DNA from: Chloroflexota bacterium
Lineage (GTDB): Bacteria; Chloroflexota; Dehalococcoidia; Lucifugimonadales; JACPCK01
DNA length: 33,679 bases
Assembly (NCBI GenBank): GCA_016179845.1
Contig: JACPCK010000051.1
Location: forward strand, 1-33,679
Direction of reading: 5' to 3'
Below, piece by piece: positions 16,188 through 24,858 of this stretch. The notes under the pieces were generated by a model. That model worked only from the letters and a program-made list of their open reading frames with translations, was not told where the DNA came from and did no database searches. The translations under genes and the position numbers were made by a program. The first letter of the stretch is position 1, and every line of letters starts with the position of its first letter.

Positions 16188-17102
16188 GTGAGGAAGTGGC
16201 ATGTCGGCTTGCGAGTAGTGCTTCTGGGGGCTGTATTGCTCCTGGGTGGGGCCTGCCATACCTCCGAAGGGACTGTATCTCCCACGGCCACAGTAAGGCC
16301 TGCACCTGCGCCGACACCCAGCCCAACGGTGGCGCCCCCCACGGCTACTCCTGTACCACCTCTTCCTGGAGGTGACGGCGCAAAAGTCAAAATAGCGGTA
16401 CGGCCTCCAGAAAAGGAGTACCTGCCTGGAGAGACCATACGGCTAGACCTGGAGGTGACGTCCGCGGAGGAGAGAGAGGTCACTATAGAGCCCTCCCCGC
16501 CTCAGGTACGGGTGTGGAAGATGCGGCCCTACCAGGTGGTACGGGAGCTTAGCAGAGGCACCGCGAGAATGGCCCTCAAGCCGGGGGAGAGGGTGTCACT
16601 GCCCCTGGTCTGGGACGGCAGGGATTCCCAGGGCCGTCTGGCAACGCCGGGCTGGTACGGGGTCCTGGTACAGATTGCGGTAGATGGGCGCGAGATGGGG
16701 ATGTCTGCGCCGGCCGTGCTGATCCAGCATCCTCAAGGGGCCCTGGAGGCGGAGGTCGCCGTGGGCCAGAAAAGGGAGGCAAAAGGAGTAGAGATGACCC
16801 TGGAACGGGTGTCCTTTACTCGCCGGGAGGTCAAGATAGAGGCCTTGGCCATGCCTCCCGGCTACCGGCCAAATCTACAGTTCGGCCCGACGGGGGCACC
16901 CCATGTGGCAGTGGCAGAGGTGTACCTGGACGACGGCACCCGCATCTTTGCAGGGGGAGCAGGCAACAAAGAGGAGCAGACGGGGATACGACTTGTATGG
17001 ACGCTCGACCCCCTGCCGGCCTCGGTGAAGGGAATGCGTGTGGTCGTATCCCGCCTGGACGACTGGGAAGGGCCGTGGGAGTGGCAGGTGTCTCTGCGTT
17101 GA
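16188..17102 (+). CDS. lipoprotein with Pro/Thr linker and BsuPI-like domain
   Basis: About 304 residues from GTG 16188. The signal peptide ends at LLLGGAC, followed by about 40 residues rich in Pro, Thr and Ala, as in the SBP lipoproteins of this window. The region KEYLPGETIRLDLEVTS through WDGRDSQGRLATPGWYGV resembles the BsuPI (intracellular proteinase inhibitor) Ig-like fold, in which a tryptophan-aspartate-glycine turn precedes a strand. A second beta-rich part (about 190-304) is not recognised. The function is unknown; an extracellular binding or structural role is plausible. Its stop codon overlaps the promoter of the SRP RNA operon. The start is uncertain between 16188 and 16209. Confidence 0.7.
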   Translation: MRKWHVGLRVVLLGAVLLLGGACHTSEGTVSPTATVRPAPAPTPSPTVAPPTATPVPPLPGGDGAKVKIAVRPPEKEYLPGETIRLDLEVTSAEEREVTIEPSPPQVRVWKMRPYQVVRELSRGTARMALKPGERVSLPLVWDGRDSQGRLATPGWYGVLVQIAVDGREMGMSAPAVLIQHPQGALEAEVAVGQKREAKGVEMTLERVSFTRREVKIEALAMPPGYRPNLQFGPTGAPHVAVAEVYLDDGTRIFAGGAGNKEEQTGIRLVWTLDPLPASVKGMRVVVSRLDDWEGPWEWQVSLR

Positions 17103-17127
17103 CAGGGGAATGGGCCTCCTCTAGGAT
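17099..17127 (+). promoter_or_regulatory. sigma70-type promoter for the SRP RNA-rsmA run
   Basis: TTGACA at 17099-17104 and TAGGAT at 17122-17127 are spaced by 17 bp and overlap the upstream stop codon. A further TATAGC lies at 17182-17187. Either could drive the SRP RNA. Confidence 0.5.
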
Positions 17128-17248
17128 TAGGGTAGGCCGTGCTAGATGGGGAGCTAGCGGTGCCCTGTACTCGCAATCCGCTATAGCGAGGTCGAACTCC
17201 CTCCCCAGGTCCCATCTTCAGGCCGCTGTCCCGTGGCAGGGTGTTGAG

Positions 17249-17345
17249 GGCTGGGCCCTGCGCGGCGGGTGGCCGTAAACCCCGCCAGGTCCGGAAGGAA
17301 GCAACGGTACACGGATTCGCCCGGGCGCCGCGGGATATCTAGCCT
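17249..17345 (+). ncRNA. ffs: bacterial signal recognition particle RNA (4.5S type)
   Basis: The diagnostic apical segment CCAGGTCCGGAAGGAAGCAA with its GGAA tetraloop and asymmetric loop is at 17285-17304. Flanking strands (GGGCCCTGCGCGGCGGG and CCCGGGCGCCGCGGG) pair into the long hairpin of the small SRP RNA. It binds Ffh and targets nascent membrane proteins to FtsY. The ends are estimated from pairing and may be off by several bases. Confidence 0.92.
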
Positions 17346-17387
17346 GAGCCTTCCACTGGATATGTCTGTGGGCAAGATCGAAGGGGG

Positions 17388-18239
17388 GTGCACGGCCTGT
17401 CCCCTCAAGAAATAGCCAGCGCCAGGGCCCTGATGGCTTCCCTGGGCCTCTCGCCGCGAAAGGCCTGGGGCCAGCATTTCCTCATATCCCCTGGCGTGCT
17501 CGACTCCATTGTCCAAGCAGCCCAGCTCTCCCCTGGGGACCTGGTGGTGGAGGTGGGGCCCGGCTTGGGTATCCTCACAGAGGTTCTCACCCGACAGGGA
17601 GCACGCGTCGTGGCGGTAGAGATAGACCCGGGGCTGGTGACGGCGCTCAGGGCCCGCTTCCAGGAGCTGCCCAGTGTGCAGATTCTCCAGGGCGACGCGC
17701 GCCAGATAGAGCCCCTGGAGGTCACGGGTGGAAAGCTCTACAAGGTAGTGGCCAACCTGCCGTACTACGCGGCAAGCCCGATAGTTCGCCGCTTCCTGGA
17801 AGGAAGCCACAGGCCCTCGCTGATGGTGGTGACGGTCCAGCGGGAGGTGGCCCAGAACATGGCGGCGGCACCGCCCAGGATGAACCTGATGGGCCTGGGG
17901 GTCCAGTTCTATGGCCACCCCAAAATCGTGCGTTATATCAATGCTGGCTCCTTCTACCCCCCGCCCAAGGTCACCTCGGCGGTGGTCCGCATAGAGGTAT
18001 ATCCCGAGCCGCCCTGGAAGATAGCAGACGTCCCGAGGTTCTTCAGCCTGCTGCGAGGGGGCTTTAGCGCGCCGCGAAAGCAGCTCAAGGGGGCCTTGAG
18101 CCGGGCCCTTGGCCTGCCTGCCCCCAGTATGGCAGAGGTGCTGCTAAGGGCAGGCATTGACCCCACCAGGAGGGCCGAGACCCTGGGCCTGCCAGAATGG
18201 GCCAACCTGTACCGTGTCTGGCTGGAGCAGCATGAGTAG
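17388..18239 (+). CDS. rsmA: 16S rRNA dimethyladenosine transferase
   Basis: This methyltransferase (KsgA/RsmA) dimethylates two adjacent adenines in the 3' hairpin of 16S rRNA during 30S maturation. The 283-residue protein has RKAWGQHFL near residue 24, SAM motif I EVGPGLGILT, the acidic VEIDP, and motif IV NLPYY at 123-127, followed by the family's SFYPPPKVTSAVV. GTG 17388 is preceded by a G-run. The gene follows the SRP RNA by about 40 bp and overlaps ispE by eight bases, an arrangement found in many bacteria. Confidence 0.97.
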   Translation: MHGLSPQEIASARALMASLGLSPRKAWGQHFLISPGVLDSIVQAAQLSPGDLVVEVGPGLGILTEVLTRQGARVVAVEIDPGLVTALRARFQELPSVQILQGDARQIEPLEVTGGKLYKVVANLPYYAASPIVRRFLEGSHRPSLMVVTVQREVAQNMAAAPPRMNLMGLGVQFYGHPKIVRYINAGSFYPPPKVTSAVVRIEVYPEPPWKIADVPRFFSLLRGGFSAPRKQLKGALSRALGLPAPSMAEVLLRAGIDPTRRAETLGLPEWANLYRVWLEQHE

Positions 18240-19101
18240 CTTGCGAGTGAAGGCCTACGCCAAGGTTAACCTAGGGCTGGAGGTTCTGGGGCCCAGGCCT
18301 GACGGCTACCATGAGGTCGTCACGGTGCTTCAGACGGTATCGCTATGGGACGAGCTGAGTGTTGAAAAAGCCGAGACGATCAGCCTGGAGTGCGATGACC
18401 CGACCCTCTCTGGGCCTGACAATCTGGTGGTCCGGGCAGCCGATGCAGTACTCCAGGCGTGGGGCCAGAAGGCCGGGGCTCGCATAGTCCTCAATAAGCA
18501 CATCCCCACGGCGGCAGGCCTCGGAGGGGGCAGCGCTGACGCCGCAGCGGCCCTCAAGGCCCTGAGCCAGCTCTGGAAGGCCAGGATGCCAGAGGAGACA
18601 CTTCGTGCCGTAGCCGGTCCTCTGGGAACAGATGTTCCCTTTTTCCTCAGGGGCGGGACAGCCCTGGCCCAGGGCAGGGGCGAACGCCTCACCTACCTGC
18701 CCCCGGCAAGAGCCCTCCGGATGGTGCTGGTAGTGCCTCCCGTTTTCGTCCCTGACAAGACCAGGCTCCTGTACTCCCGCCTTCGGCCTGAGCATTTCAG
18801 CCACGGCGGGAGGACCAAGGAGCTGGCGCGGTCCTTGCAGGCAGGGCTGCCACCGCCCGAAGAGCTGATGGTCAATAGCTTTGAGCAGGTGGCTTTCCAG
18901 GTCTTCACCGGGCTGGAAGAGGCCTGGAATGCCCTGGAGAGGGCAGGGGGCGGAAGGGTCCACCTGACGGGAGCAGGACCGTCCATCTTTTCCCTGGTGA
19001 CTGATCAGAGTGCCGGCCAAGAGATAGTAGCGAGGCTTTTGAGGGAAGGCCATCGGGCCTATCTGCTGCACGTCGTCAATCCCGCCGTCACTCTGAGGTA
19101 A
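18232..19101 (+). CDS. ispE: 4-diphosphocytidyl-2-C-methyl-D-erythritol kinase
   Basis: A GHMP kinase of the non-mevalonate (MEP) isoprenoid pathway that phosphorylates CDP-methylerythritol. It has 289 residues from ATG 18232, whose first eight bases overlap the end of rsmA. The signatures are AKVNLGL (Lys11), PTAAGLGGGSADAAAAL (92-108, ATP-binding loop), GTDVPFFL with catalytic Asp134, and the C-terminal HLTGAGPSIF. Its presence means isoprenoids are made from pyruvate and glyceraldehyde phosphate. Confidence 0.97.
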   Translation: MSSLRVKAYAKVNLGLEVLGPRPDGYHEVVTVLQTVSLWDELSVEKAETISLECDDPTLSGPDNLVVRAADAVLQAWGQKAGARIVLNKHIPTAAGLGGGSADAAAALKALSQLWKARMPEETLRAVAGPLGTDVPFFLRGGTALAQGRGERLTYLPPARALRMVLVVPPVFVPDKTRLLYSRLRPEHFSHGGRTKELARSLQAGLPPPEELMVNSFEQVAFQVFTGLEEAWNALERAGGGRVHLTGAGPSIFSLVTDQSAGQEIVARLLREGHRAYLLHVVNPAVTLR

Positions 19102-19105
19102 GCCC

Positions 19106-19134
19106 TTGTTGACGCCTATCAGCCCCGCTAGAAT
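19106..19134 (+). promoter_or_regulatory. candidate promoter with very short leader
   Basis: TTGTTG (19106-19111) and TAGAAT (19129-19134) have a 17-bp spacer. The transcript would start within a few bases of ATG 19144, suggesting a near-leaderless message for the PHP gene. Confidence 0.35.
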
Positions 19135-19143
19135 GGGGTAGCT

Positions 19144-19869
19144 ATGATAGGAAAGTCTGCTCCGAGCCAGAGCGACTCGATCTTCGACCTTCACCCTCAC
19201 ACTACCAAGGGAAGCAGTGACAGCAACCTTTCACCAGAAGAGCTCGCCAGGGAGGCCAAGCGCCTGGGGCTCCACGGAGTGTGCCTCACGGAGCACAGCG
19301 GTTGGCACAGCCCAATCGAGTTCCAGGAGTTTGCCCATGAGCAGGGGCTAGTGGTGGTCAGGGGGCTGGAGGTGGCGACCGACATGGGCCACGTGCTGGT
19401 CTTCGGCCTGGACGGCTACCTGCCCGGCATTCTCGACCTGCGGGAGCTCCGACGGGTGGTGATCGAACGCAGGGGCTACATGGTCCTCGCCCATCCTTTC
19501 CGCAACTCCCTGAAGACGCTGGCCCTTGACACCAGCCCTCTGGTAGGGAAAGAGGCCCGACCACGAAGAAGCCCCAGGGACACGGCCAGGGCCCCGATCT
19601 TCCAGTGGGTGGATGAGATAGAGGTGGTCAACGGCGCCACGTCCGATGAGGAGAACAGGATGGCTCTGGAGGCGGCCTGGAGCTTGGGCCGAAGGGGAAC
19701 GGGGGGCAGCGATGCCCACTCAACCCACGGGATCGGCAGAGGCGTTACCGTCTTCCACGGCCTGGTAAGGGACCAGAAGGATCTGCTGGAAGCCCTGGGG
19801 ACGGGCAGCTTTACTCCCGGAGAGGGCTTCAACTCAGGACGGCTGACTCTCTTTGAGGGACCCCTCTAA
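19144..19869 (+). CDS. PHP-domain phosphoesterase
   Basis: A 241-residue protein of the PHP (polymerase and histidinol phosphatase) metal-dependent phosphoesterase family. Visible metal-ligand motifs are FDLHPHTTKGSSD (HxH and downstream Asp), LTEHSG, ARGLEV-like VVRGLEV, MVLAHPF and TGGSDAHS. The mixed histidine/aspartate set is complete, so it is probably active. Substrates in the family include 3',5'-nucleotide bisphosphates and histidinol phosphate; short stand-alone members like this are often nucleotidases. It is followed two bases later by the helicase gene, so the pair is likely co-translated. Confidence 0.88.
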   Translation: MIGKSAPSQSDSIFDLHPHTTKGSSDSNLSPEELAREAKRLGLHGVCLTEHSGWHSPIEFQEFAHEQGLVVVRGLEVATDMGHVLVFGLDGYLPGILDLRELRRVVIERRGYMVLAHPFRNSLKTLALDTSPLVGKEARPRRSPRDTARAPIFQWVDEIEVVNGATSDEENRMALEAAWSLGRRGTGGSDAHSTHGIGRGVTVFHGLVRDQKDLLEALGTGSFTPGEGFNSGRLTLFEGPL

Positions 19870-19871
19870 CG

Positions 19872-22685
19872 ATGGCTACAGCACCCCTGGACCAGCAGAC
19901 CCTCGTGGCCCTAGACCTGGAGACGACAGGCCTGGACTCACAACGAGATGAGATCATCGAGGTAGGAGCTGTCAAGTTCAGGGGCCAGGAGGTATTGGAG
20001 AGCTACCACTCTCTGGTGAACCCCTACAGGCCCCTATCCCCCTTCATCCAGAGTTTCACTGGCCTCCGCCCTGACGAGGTGAGCCAAGCCCCTCCCTTCG
20101 CCGTGGTAGGCACGGAGCTGGCAGACTTCGTGGGAGAGCTGCCCCTCGTGGGCCACAGCGTGAACTTCGACCTCTCTTTCCTGAGACGCAGGGGAGTCCA
20201 GTTCTCCAGCCCCTGCCTGGACACCAATGAGCTGGCTGCCGTACTGCTGCCACGGGTCGCCCACTCCCTGGAGGAGCTGGCCCTGCACCTGGGCATACCC
20301 CACTCCCGCCTGCACAGGGCCCTGGAGGACGCCCAGGTCACCCGGCATCTCTTCCTCCGACTTGTAGAGCAGGCGGCGAGGCTGGGCCCGGGGGTCATAG
20401 CAGAGCTTCACCGTCTGGCGAGTGTCTCCGGCTCATCCGCCCGATACTTCTTTCAAGCCATCGAGGGAATGCCTGCTGCCGGAGCTTCAACGACTGTTGT
20501 GCTAGGCGGCGTACACACGCGGGCCTTGCAGGACCGCCTGCGCAGCACTCACGATGGCCCTCGTGCAAAGCCGCCCTTGGCTGAGGCAGGCGTAGATGTA
20601 GAGAAGCTGGCCCAGCTTCTTATGCCTCAAGGGCCTCTCGCTCGATTTCTTCCCGGCCTGGAGCACCGCCAAGAGCAGACGGAGATGCTGCGGTCTGTGG
20701 CCAGCGCTCTGGAGGAGGGCCAGCACCTCGTGGTGGAGGCGGGTACGGGTGTTGGCAAGACCTTTGCCTACCTTATCCCTGCCATGGCCTTCGCCGTCAA
20801 GAACCGAACCAGGGTGGTCATCGCCACCAACACCATTAACCTTCAGGACCAGCTTATGAAGAAGGACATACCCCTGCTAATGAAGTTGGCAGAGGAAGAG
20901 CACGGGCTGGACTTGAAGGACCTGAAGGTGGCTGTCCTGAAGGGAAGGAGCAACTACCTGTGCTTTCGCCGCTGGAGCCGGGCCCGGTCCGCAGAGAGCT
21001 TGAGCCCAGATGAGGCCCGCCTGGCCGCAAAGGTCCTCGTCTGGCTTCAGGATACCGCCGCGGGGGATCGGGGAGAGCTCCACATATCGGGCCGGGAGGC
21101 CAGGCTGTGGGAGGGCCTGTCGGGCCCAAGCTCTCAGGAATGCCAGGGCCCGGGTGGAGTCTGCTTTGTTCGGGCTGCCCGGGAGAGGGCCGAGAAGGCC
21201 GACCTTGTGATAGTAAATCACGCCCTCCTGCTGACGGACCTGGCCCTTGAGGCAGGGATCATACCTGAGTACAAGCACCTGATCGTTGACGAGGCCCACC
21301 ACCTGGAGGATGAAGCGACAAGAGCCTTCGGTTTCCGGCTAAGCCAGGCGGACTTTGAGGAGCACTTTGAGGCACTGGCTGGTGGCCGGGGCCTGGCCCA
21401 GGAGGCGGTGTCAGCCTATCGCGGCTCCAGGGCGGGTCAGGACCGGCAGGGGGCCACGCGCGAGGCCGCCCAGGCCCTGACCAAAGCCGGCGCTGAGGCG
21501 AGAACAAGAGTGGAGCTCCTCTTCCTTCTGACCTCTCGCTTCCTGGACGAGCATAGAGAGGCGCCAGTGGGCAAGGATGAAGCCCTGCGGATCAGCCTCA
21601 GCACCAGGGCACAGCCGGGCTGGTCGGACCTGGAGGTAGCGTGGGATGAGAGTGAGGCGGCCCTGGACGAGGCGGGAAGGGCCCTGGGAACCCTGAAAGG
21701 CTCCCTTGAGGGGCTGGAGGACATGGGCCTCCTGAACTACGAGTCCCTGGTAAGCGAGCTGGCCTACCGGGCGGACTGGAACGAGTCGCTGCGGCAACAA
21801 GCAAGGCAGTTCTTTCTGGGAGCGCAGAAAGAGCGCGTCTACTGGATAGGCATCAACCGGGAGGGCTCCCCCTCTCTGAACAGCGCCCCTCTGAATGTCT
21901 CCGGACTTCTGAAGGGATCGCTCTTTAAGGAGAAGCGCAGCGTGATCCTGACCAGTGCGACCCTGGCCTCGGCGGGCAGCTTTGCGCCCCTCAGGGCAAG
22001 GCTTGGGCTCGAGGAGGCACAGGAGTTGCTTGTCGGCTCGCCCTTCGACTATCGGAGAGCGGTCCTCCTCTGCATTCCCCAGGGGGTGAAGCCACCGGAC
22101 ACGGCAGGCTACCAGCAGGCCCTGGAGGAGGCCATCGTACAGGTGGCCCAGAGAGCGGGAGGACGAACGCTGGTCCTGTTCACCTCCCACTCGTCCCTAG
22201 GAGCGACCCTGGAGGCAGTGAGACCCAGGCTGGCGGCCCAAGGCATTCGGGCCTTGGGCCAGGGAGTGGACGGGCTGCCGCGGCAGCTCATGGAAACGTA
22301 CCAGCAGGACCCTCGGGCTGTACTGCTGGCCACGGCCAGCTTCTGGGAAGGCGTAGACCTGGCCGGTGACCTGTCCCTCAAGGCCCTCGTGGTGGCTCGA
22401 CTTCCCTTCAATGTGCCGACAGAGCCGGTCTTCGTCGCCCGCAGCGAGCTGTACCAGGACCCCTTCAATGAGTATGGCGTGCCCCTGGCCGTTCTCAGGT
22501 TCCGCCAGGGGTTCGGCCGCCTCATCAGGCGAAAGGAAGACAGAGGTGCGGTGGTAATCATGGACTCGCGCCTGCTTTCGAGGCCCTACGGCAAAGCCTT
22601 CCTGGACTCCCTGCCGAGCTGCACCTTAGTCCGTCCTCCCCTGAGGGAGCTGGGCCAGGCCGTGAGCCAATGGCTGGGCTTTTAG
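19872..22685 (+). CDS. dinG: DnaQ-type exonuclease fused to DinG-family helicase
   Basis: A 937-residue fusion. Residues 10-170 are a DEDDh 3'-5' exonuclease: Asp15/Glu17 in ALDLETTG, Asp100 in HSVNFD, and His148/Asp153 in HRALEDA. Residues about 250-937 are an XPD/DinG superfamily-2 helicase with Walker A GTGVGKT (291-297), DEAH (473-476) and motif VI QGFGRLIRRKEDRG. Cysteines at 364, 424 and 431 occupy the region that holds the four Fe-S ligands in DinG/XPD, so one expected ligand appears absent. This two-domain form is known from Gram-positive DinG and is linked to DNA repair and resolution of unusual structures. ATG 19872 follows the PHP stop, and the glycosylase gene follows directly. 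Confidence 0.93.
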   Translation: MATAPLDQQTLVALDLETTGLDSQRDEIIEVGAVKFRGQEVLESYHSLVNPYRPLSPFIQSFTGLRPDEVSQAPPFAVVGTELADFVGELPLVGHSVNFDLSFLRRRGVQFSSPCLDTNELAAVLLPRVAHSLEELALHLGIPHSRLHRALEDAQVTRHLFLRLVEQAARLGPGVIAELHRLASVSGSSARYFFQAIEGMPAAGASTTVVLGGVHTRALQDRLRSTHDGPRAKPPLAEAGVDVEKLAQLLMPQGPLARFLPGLEHRQEQTEMLRSVASALEEGQHLVVEAGTGVGKTFAYLIPAMAFAVKNRTRVVIATNTINLQDQLMKKDIPLLMKLAEEEHGLDLKDLKVAVLKGRSNYLCFRRWSRARSAESLSPDEARLAAKVLVWLQDTAAGDRGELHISGREARLWEGLSGPSSQECQGPGGVCFVRAARERAEKADLVIVNHALLLTDLALEAGIIPEYKHLIVDEAHHLEDEATRAFGFRLSQADFEEHFEALAGGRGLAQEAVSAYRGSRAGQDRQGATREAAQALTKAGAEARTRVELLFLLTSRFLDEHREAPVGKDEALRISLSTRAQPGWSDLEVAWDESEAALDEAGRALGTLKGSLEGLEDMGLLNYESLVSELAYRADWNESLRQQARQFFLGAQKERVYWIGINREGSPSLNSAPLNVSGLLKGSLFKEKRSVILTSATLASAGSFAPLRARLGLEEAQELLVGSPFDYRRAVLLCIPQGVKPPDTAGYQQALEEAIVQVAQRAGGRTLVLFTSHSSLGATLEAVRPRLAAQGIRALGQGVDGLPRQLMETYQQDPRAVLLATASFWEGVDLAGDLSLKALVVARLPFNVPTEPVFVARSELYQDPFNEYGVPLAVLRFRQGFGRLIRRKEDRGAVVIMDSRLLSRPYGKAFLDSLPSCTLVRPPLRELGQAVSQWLGF

Positions 22686-22686
22686 A

Positions 22687-23553
22687 ATGCGGCTGCCGTT
22701 CCAGGGGCCCCTGGACCTGGCCACAACCCTGGAGAGCGGGCAGGCCTTTCGCTGGCGCAAATGCGGTCAGTGGCACGAGGGCGCAGTCCGTGACAACCTG
22801 GTGCGCCTACGCCAGGAGCCTCTGGGCCTGGAGTTCACCTCAGCCCCCTCTTCAGAAGAGGAGGTGGCGCCTCTCCTCAGGAGCTATCTCCGCCTGGAGG
22901 ACGACCTGGAGGCCATCGGCAGGCAGATAAGCCGGGATGCCTGGGTAAAGGAAGCCTTAAGACGGCACAGGGGACTGCGCCTGCTGCGGCAGGAGCCGTG
23001 GGAGTGCCTGGCCAGTTTCATATGCTCCGCCAACTCCAACATAGGCCGCATTACCCAGACAGTGGAGACCCTGGCGCAACACTATGGGAGGCCCATCGCG
23101 GTGAAGGGGCAGACGGCCTACGCTTTCCCCGGGCCGGAGCGAGTGGCGGCGGCAGGCGAGGCTGGCCTGCGGGAATTGGGGCTGGGCTTCCGTGCCAGGG
23201 CCCTGGCCCAGGCTGCTGTCCTGGTGGCCGATGGCAAGATATCCCTGGAGGCCTTGAGAGATAAGCCCTATGAGGAGGGCAAGGAGAAGCTCATGGCCCT
23301 TCCAGGGGTGGGGGACAAGGTGGCCGACTGCGTGCTGCTCTTCTCCCTGGAGAAGCTGGAGGCCTTCCCCATAGACCGCTGGGTGGAGAGGGCCCTTCGC
23401 CGCTTCTACCCGGAGGAGCTGCCACCGGAGAAGAAGACCCTCCCCTACAGGCACCTATCCAGTTGGGCGCGCTCCTACTTCGGTCCCTATGCCGGGTACG
23501 CCCAGCAGTACCTGTACCATTGGACCCGAACCGGCGTCAGCCGGTCTCCTTGA
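22687..23553 (+). CDS. ogg: 8-oxoguanine DNA glycosylase/AP lyase, OGG1 type
   Basis: A 288-residue base-excision-repair enzyme removing 8-oxoguanine. The N-terminal OGG domain has LESGQAFRW (15-23) and FICSANSNIGRI (111-122), close to eukaryotic and clostridial OGG1. The helix-hairpin-helix-GPD region LMALPGVGDKVADCV contains catalytic Lys211, and FPIDRW gives Asp230. Both active-site residues are present, so it should be bifunctional. The start ATG lies one base after the helicase stop, forming a repair-themed pair with the exonuclease-helicase. Confidence 0.93.
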   Translation: MRLPFQGPLDLATTLESGQAFRWRKCGQWHEGAVRDNLVRLRQEPLGLEFTSAPSSEEEVAPLLRSYLRLEDDLEAIGRQISRDAWVKEALRRHRGLRLLRQEPWECLASFICSANSNIGRITQTVETLAQHYGRPIAVKGQTAYAFPGPERVAAAGEAGLRELGLGFRARALAQAAVLVADGKISLEALRDKPYEEGKEKLMALPGVGDKVADCVLLFSLEKLEAFPIDRWVERALRRFYPEELPPEKKTLPYRHLSSWARSYFGPYAGYAQQYLYHWTRTGVSRSP

Positions 23554-23578
23554 CGCATAGGCAACCTCATGATATAAG
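23550..23578 (+). promoter_or_regulatory. sigma70-type promoter for amidohydrolase 1
   Basis: TTGACG (overlapping the ogg stop codon) and TATAAG are separated by exactly 17 bp, each matching consensus at five of six positions. The transcript would have a leader of about 40 nt ending in AGGAGGGA. Confidence 0.65.
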
Positions 23579-23622
23579 GGGCGCGCTATCGTCTTCCATA
23601 AGTCTACGTCAGGAGGGAGCAG

Positions 23623-24732
23623 GTGATCATTGATGCCCACAACCACATCTGGACAGGGACTCCGGAGAAAAAGTACTTCTCCGCCCGCCAGAACTGGCAC
23701 GTATGCCTGGCCTGGGCCTACGCCACCGGCGAGTCACCCCCCTTCACAAAGGACCCGGCAGCCCTCCTGGCGCGCCAGGAGATGCGCATGTCGGACCCGG
23801 ACGGCCGCTACACCATAAGCAACATGGACCAGGCGGGGATCGACGCCTGCCTGGTCTACACCATCGACTACGACTTCGTCTTTGGCCAGCCCGCAGGCCT
23901 GTCCATAGAGGAGAAGCACAGGATCTACTCGGATCTCCAGCGCAAGTATCCGGGTCGCCTGGTGTGCACCGCGGGCCCTGAGCCCAGGCGCCTTAACGCC
24001 CTGGAGATTTACAAGCGGGCTGTAGAGGAGCACAAGCTCAAGGGCATCAAGTTCGTGCCAGCCTCAGGCTACTACGCCTGGGACGAGATGATGTACCCAT
24101 TCTATGAGTATTCCCTGGACAACAACCAGCCTGTCTTTTTCTGCACCGAGGTCTCCCGGGGGTCGTACCGCTATGCCCGGTTCCAGGAGCCGGTGCACAT
24201 CAGCGACATGACCCACGACTTTCCCGACCTGACGGTGGTCCTCTGCCACGCCGGTTCACCATACATCTACTGGTTCGAGCAGTGCCTCAACGCGGCAGCC
24301 AGCAACCCCAACGTGTATTTGCAACTGGACTTCTGGATCAAGGGATGGGGGTCCCGAAGCCATCCCTCGGCCCAGGGATGGCAGCCCAGCGCCTTGAACA
24401 ACGAGCCCCTCATCATGGAGCTTCTGGCCAAGGCCAAGTCTGCCGCCGGACCCCACCGAATCATGTGGGGCTCCGATAGCGCTGCCGGCCCATCCTTCGC
24501 CAAGGAAGATACGATGGCCGGCGGCATGGGCTGGCGGGGCCTGATCAACTGGTGGAAGGACCTGCCAGAGAGGTCCGCCAAGTATGGCTACAAATGGACG
24601 CCCCAGGAGCTAGACATGGTCCTGGGCCTCAACGCGGCCCATCTGATGGGCCTGAAGCGGGACCCGCAGCGGGAGATCCCCCACAAGTTCGGCTGGCAGA
24701 GGCTCAACCCGCCCCCAAGGTCCAGACAGTAG
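23623..24732 (+). CDS. amidohydrolase-family (Amidohydro_2) metalloenzyme 1
   Basis: A 369-residue TIM-barrel protein of the amidohydrolase superfamily, ACMSD/gamma-resorcylate-decarboxylase-like branch. The N-terminal metal motif is IIDAHNHIW (His6, His8). Later positions are His209 in VVLCHAGSP and Asp285 in MWGSDSAAG. At the site where relatives have the third histidine ligand (PVLLH type), this protein reads PVFFCTEVS with Cys174, an unusual change. GTG 23623 is preceded by AGGAGGGAGCAG. The family hydrolyses or decarboxylates cyclic and aromatic acids; the substrate is unknown. It precedes four SBP lipoprotein genes, and a paralog follows them. Confidence 0.85.
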   Translation: MIIDAHNHIWTGTPEKKYFSARQNWHVCLAWAYATGESPPFTKDPAALLARQEMRMSDPDGRYTISNMDQAGIDACLVYTIDYDFVFGQPAGLSIEEKHRIYSDLQRKYPGRLVCTAGPEPRRLNALEIYKRAVEEHKLKGIKFVPASGYYAWDEMMYPFYEYSLDNNQPVFFCTEVSRGSYRYARFQEPVHISDMTHDFPDLTVVLCHAGSPYIYWFEQCLNAAASNPNVYLQLDFWIKGWGSRSHPSAQGWQPSALNNEPLIMELLAKAKSAAGPHRIMWGSDSAAGPSFAKEDTMAGGMGWRGLINWWKDLPERSAKYGYKWTPQELDMVLGLNAAHLMGLKRDPQREIPHKFGWQRLNPPPRSRQ

Positions 24733-24762
24733 GCTTTGTCCAGCTCAAGGGGCACGGAGAGG

Positions 24763-24788
24763 CGGGTCTGATGCCCATGTCAGACCCG
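24763..24788 (+). terminator. hairpin after amidohydrolase 1
   Basis: CGGGTCTGA and TCAGACCCG (9-bp stem, 8-nt loop) lie 30 bp after the stop. A T-run is lacking, so termination may be weak. The core GGGTCTGA also occurs in the terminator at 26901. Confidence 0.5.
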
Positions 24789-24858
24789 GCTTCTCGGCTA
24801 AACGTAGTGGGCGGGCCAGGTTAAGGGATGGATACCCTGGAAGAAAAGCCTCCCCTCC

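Noticed and set aside
21411-22190. A 259-codon minus-strand frame within the DinG gene
   Set aside because: It is antisense to conserved helicase sequence, with no start signal or family resemblance.
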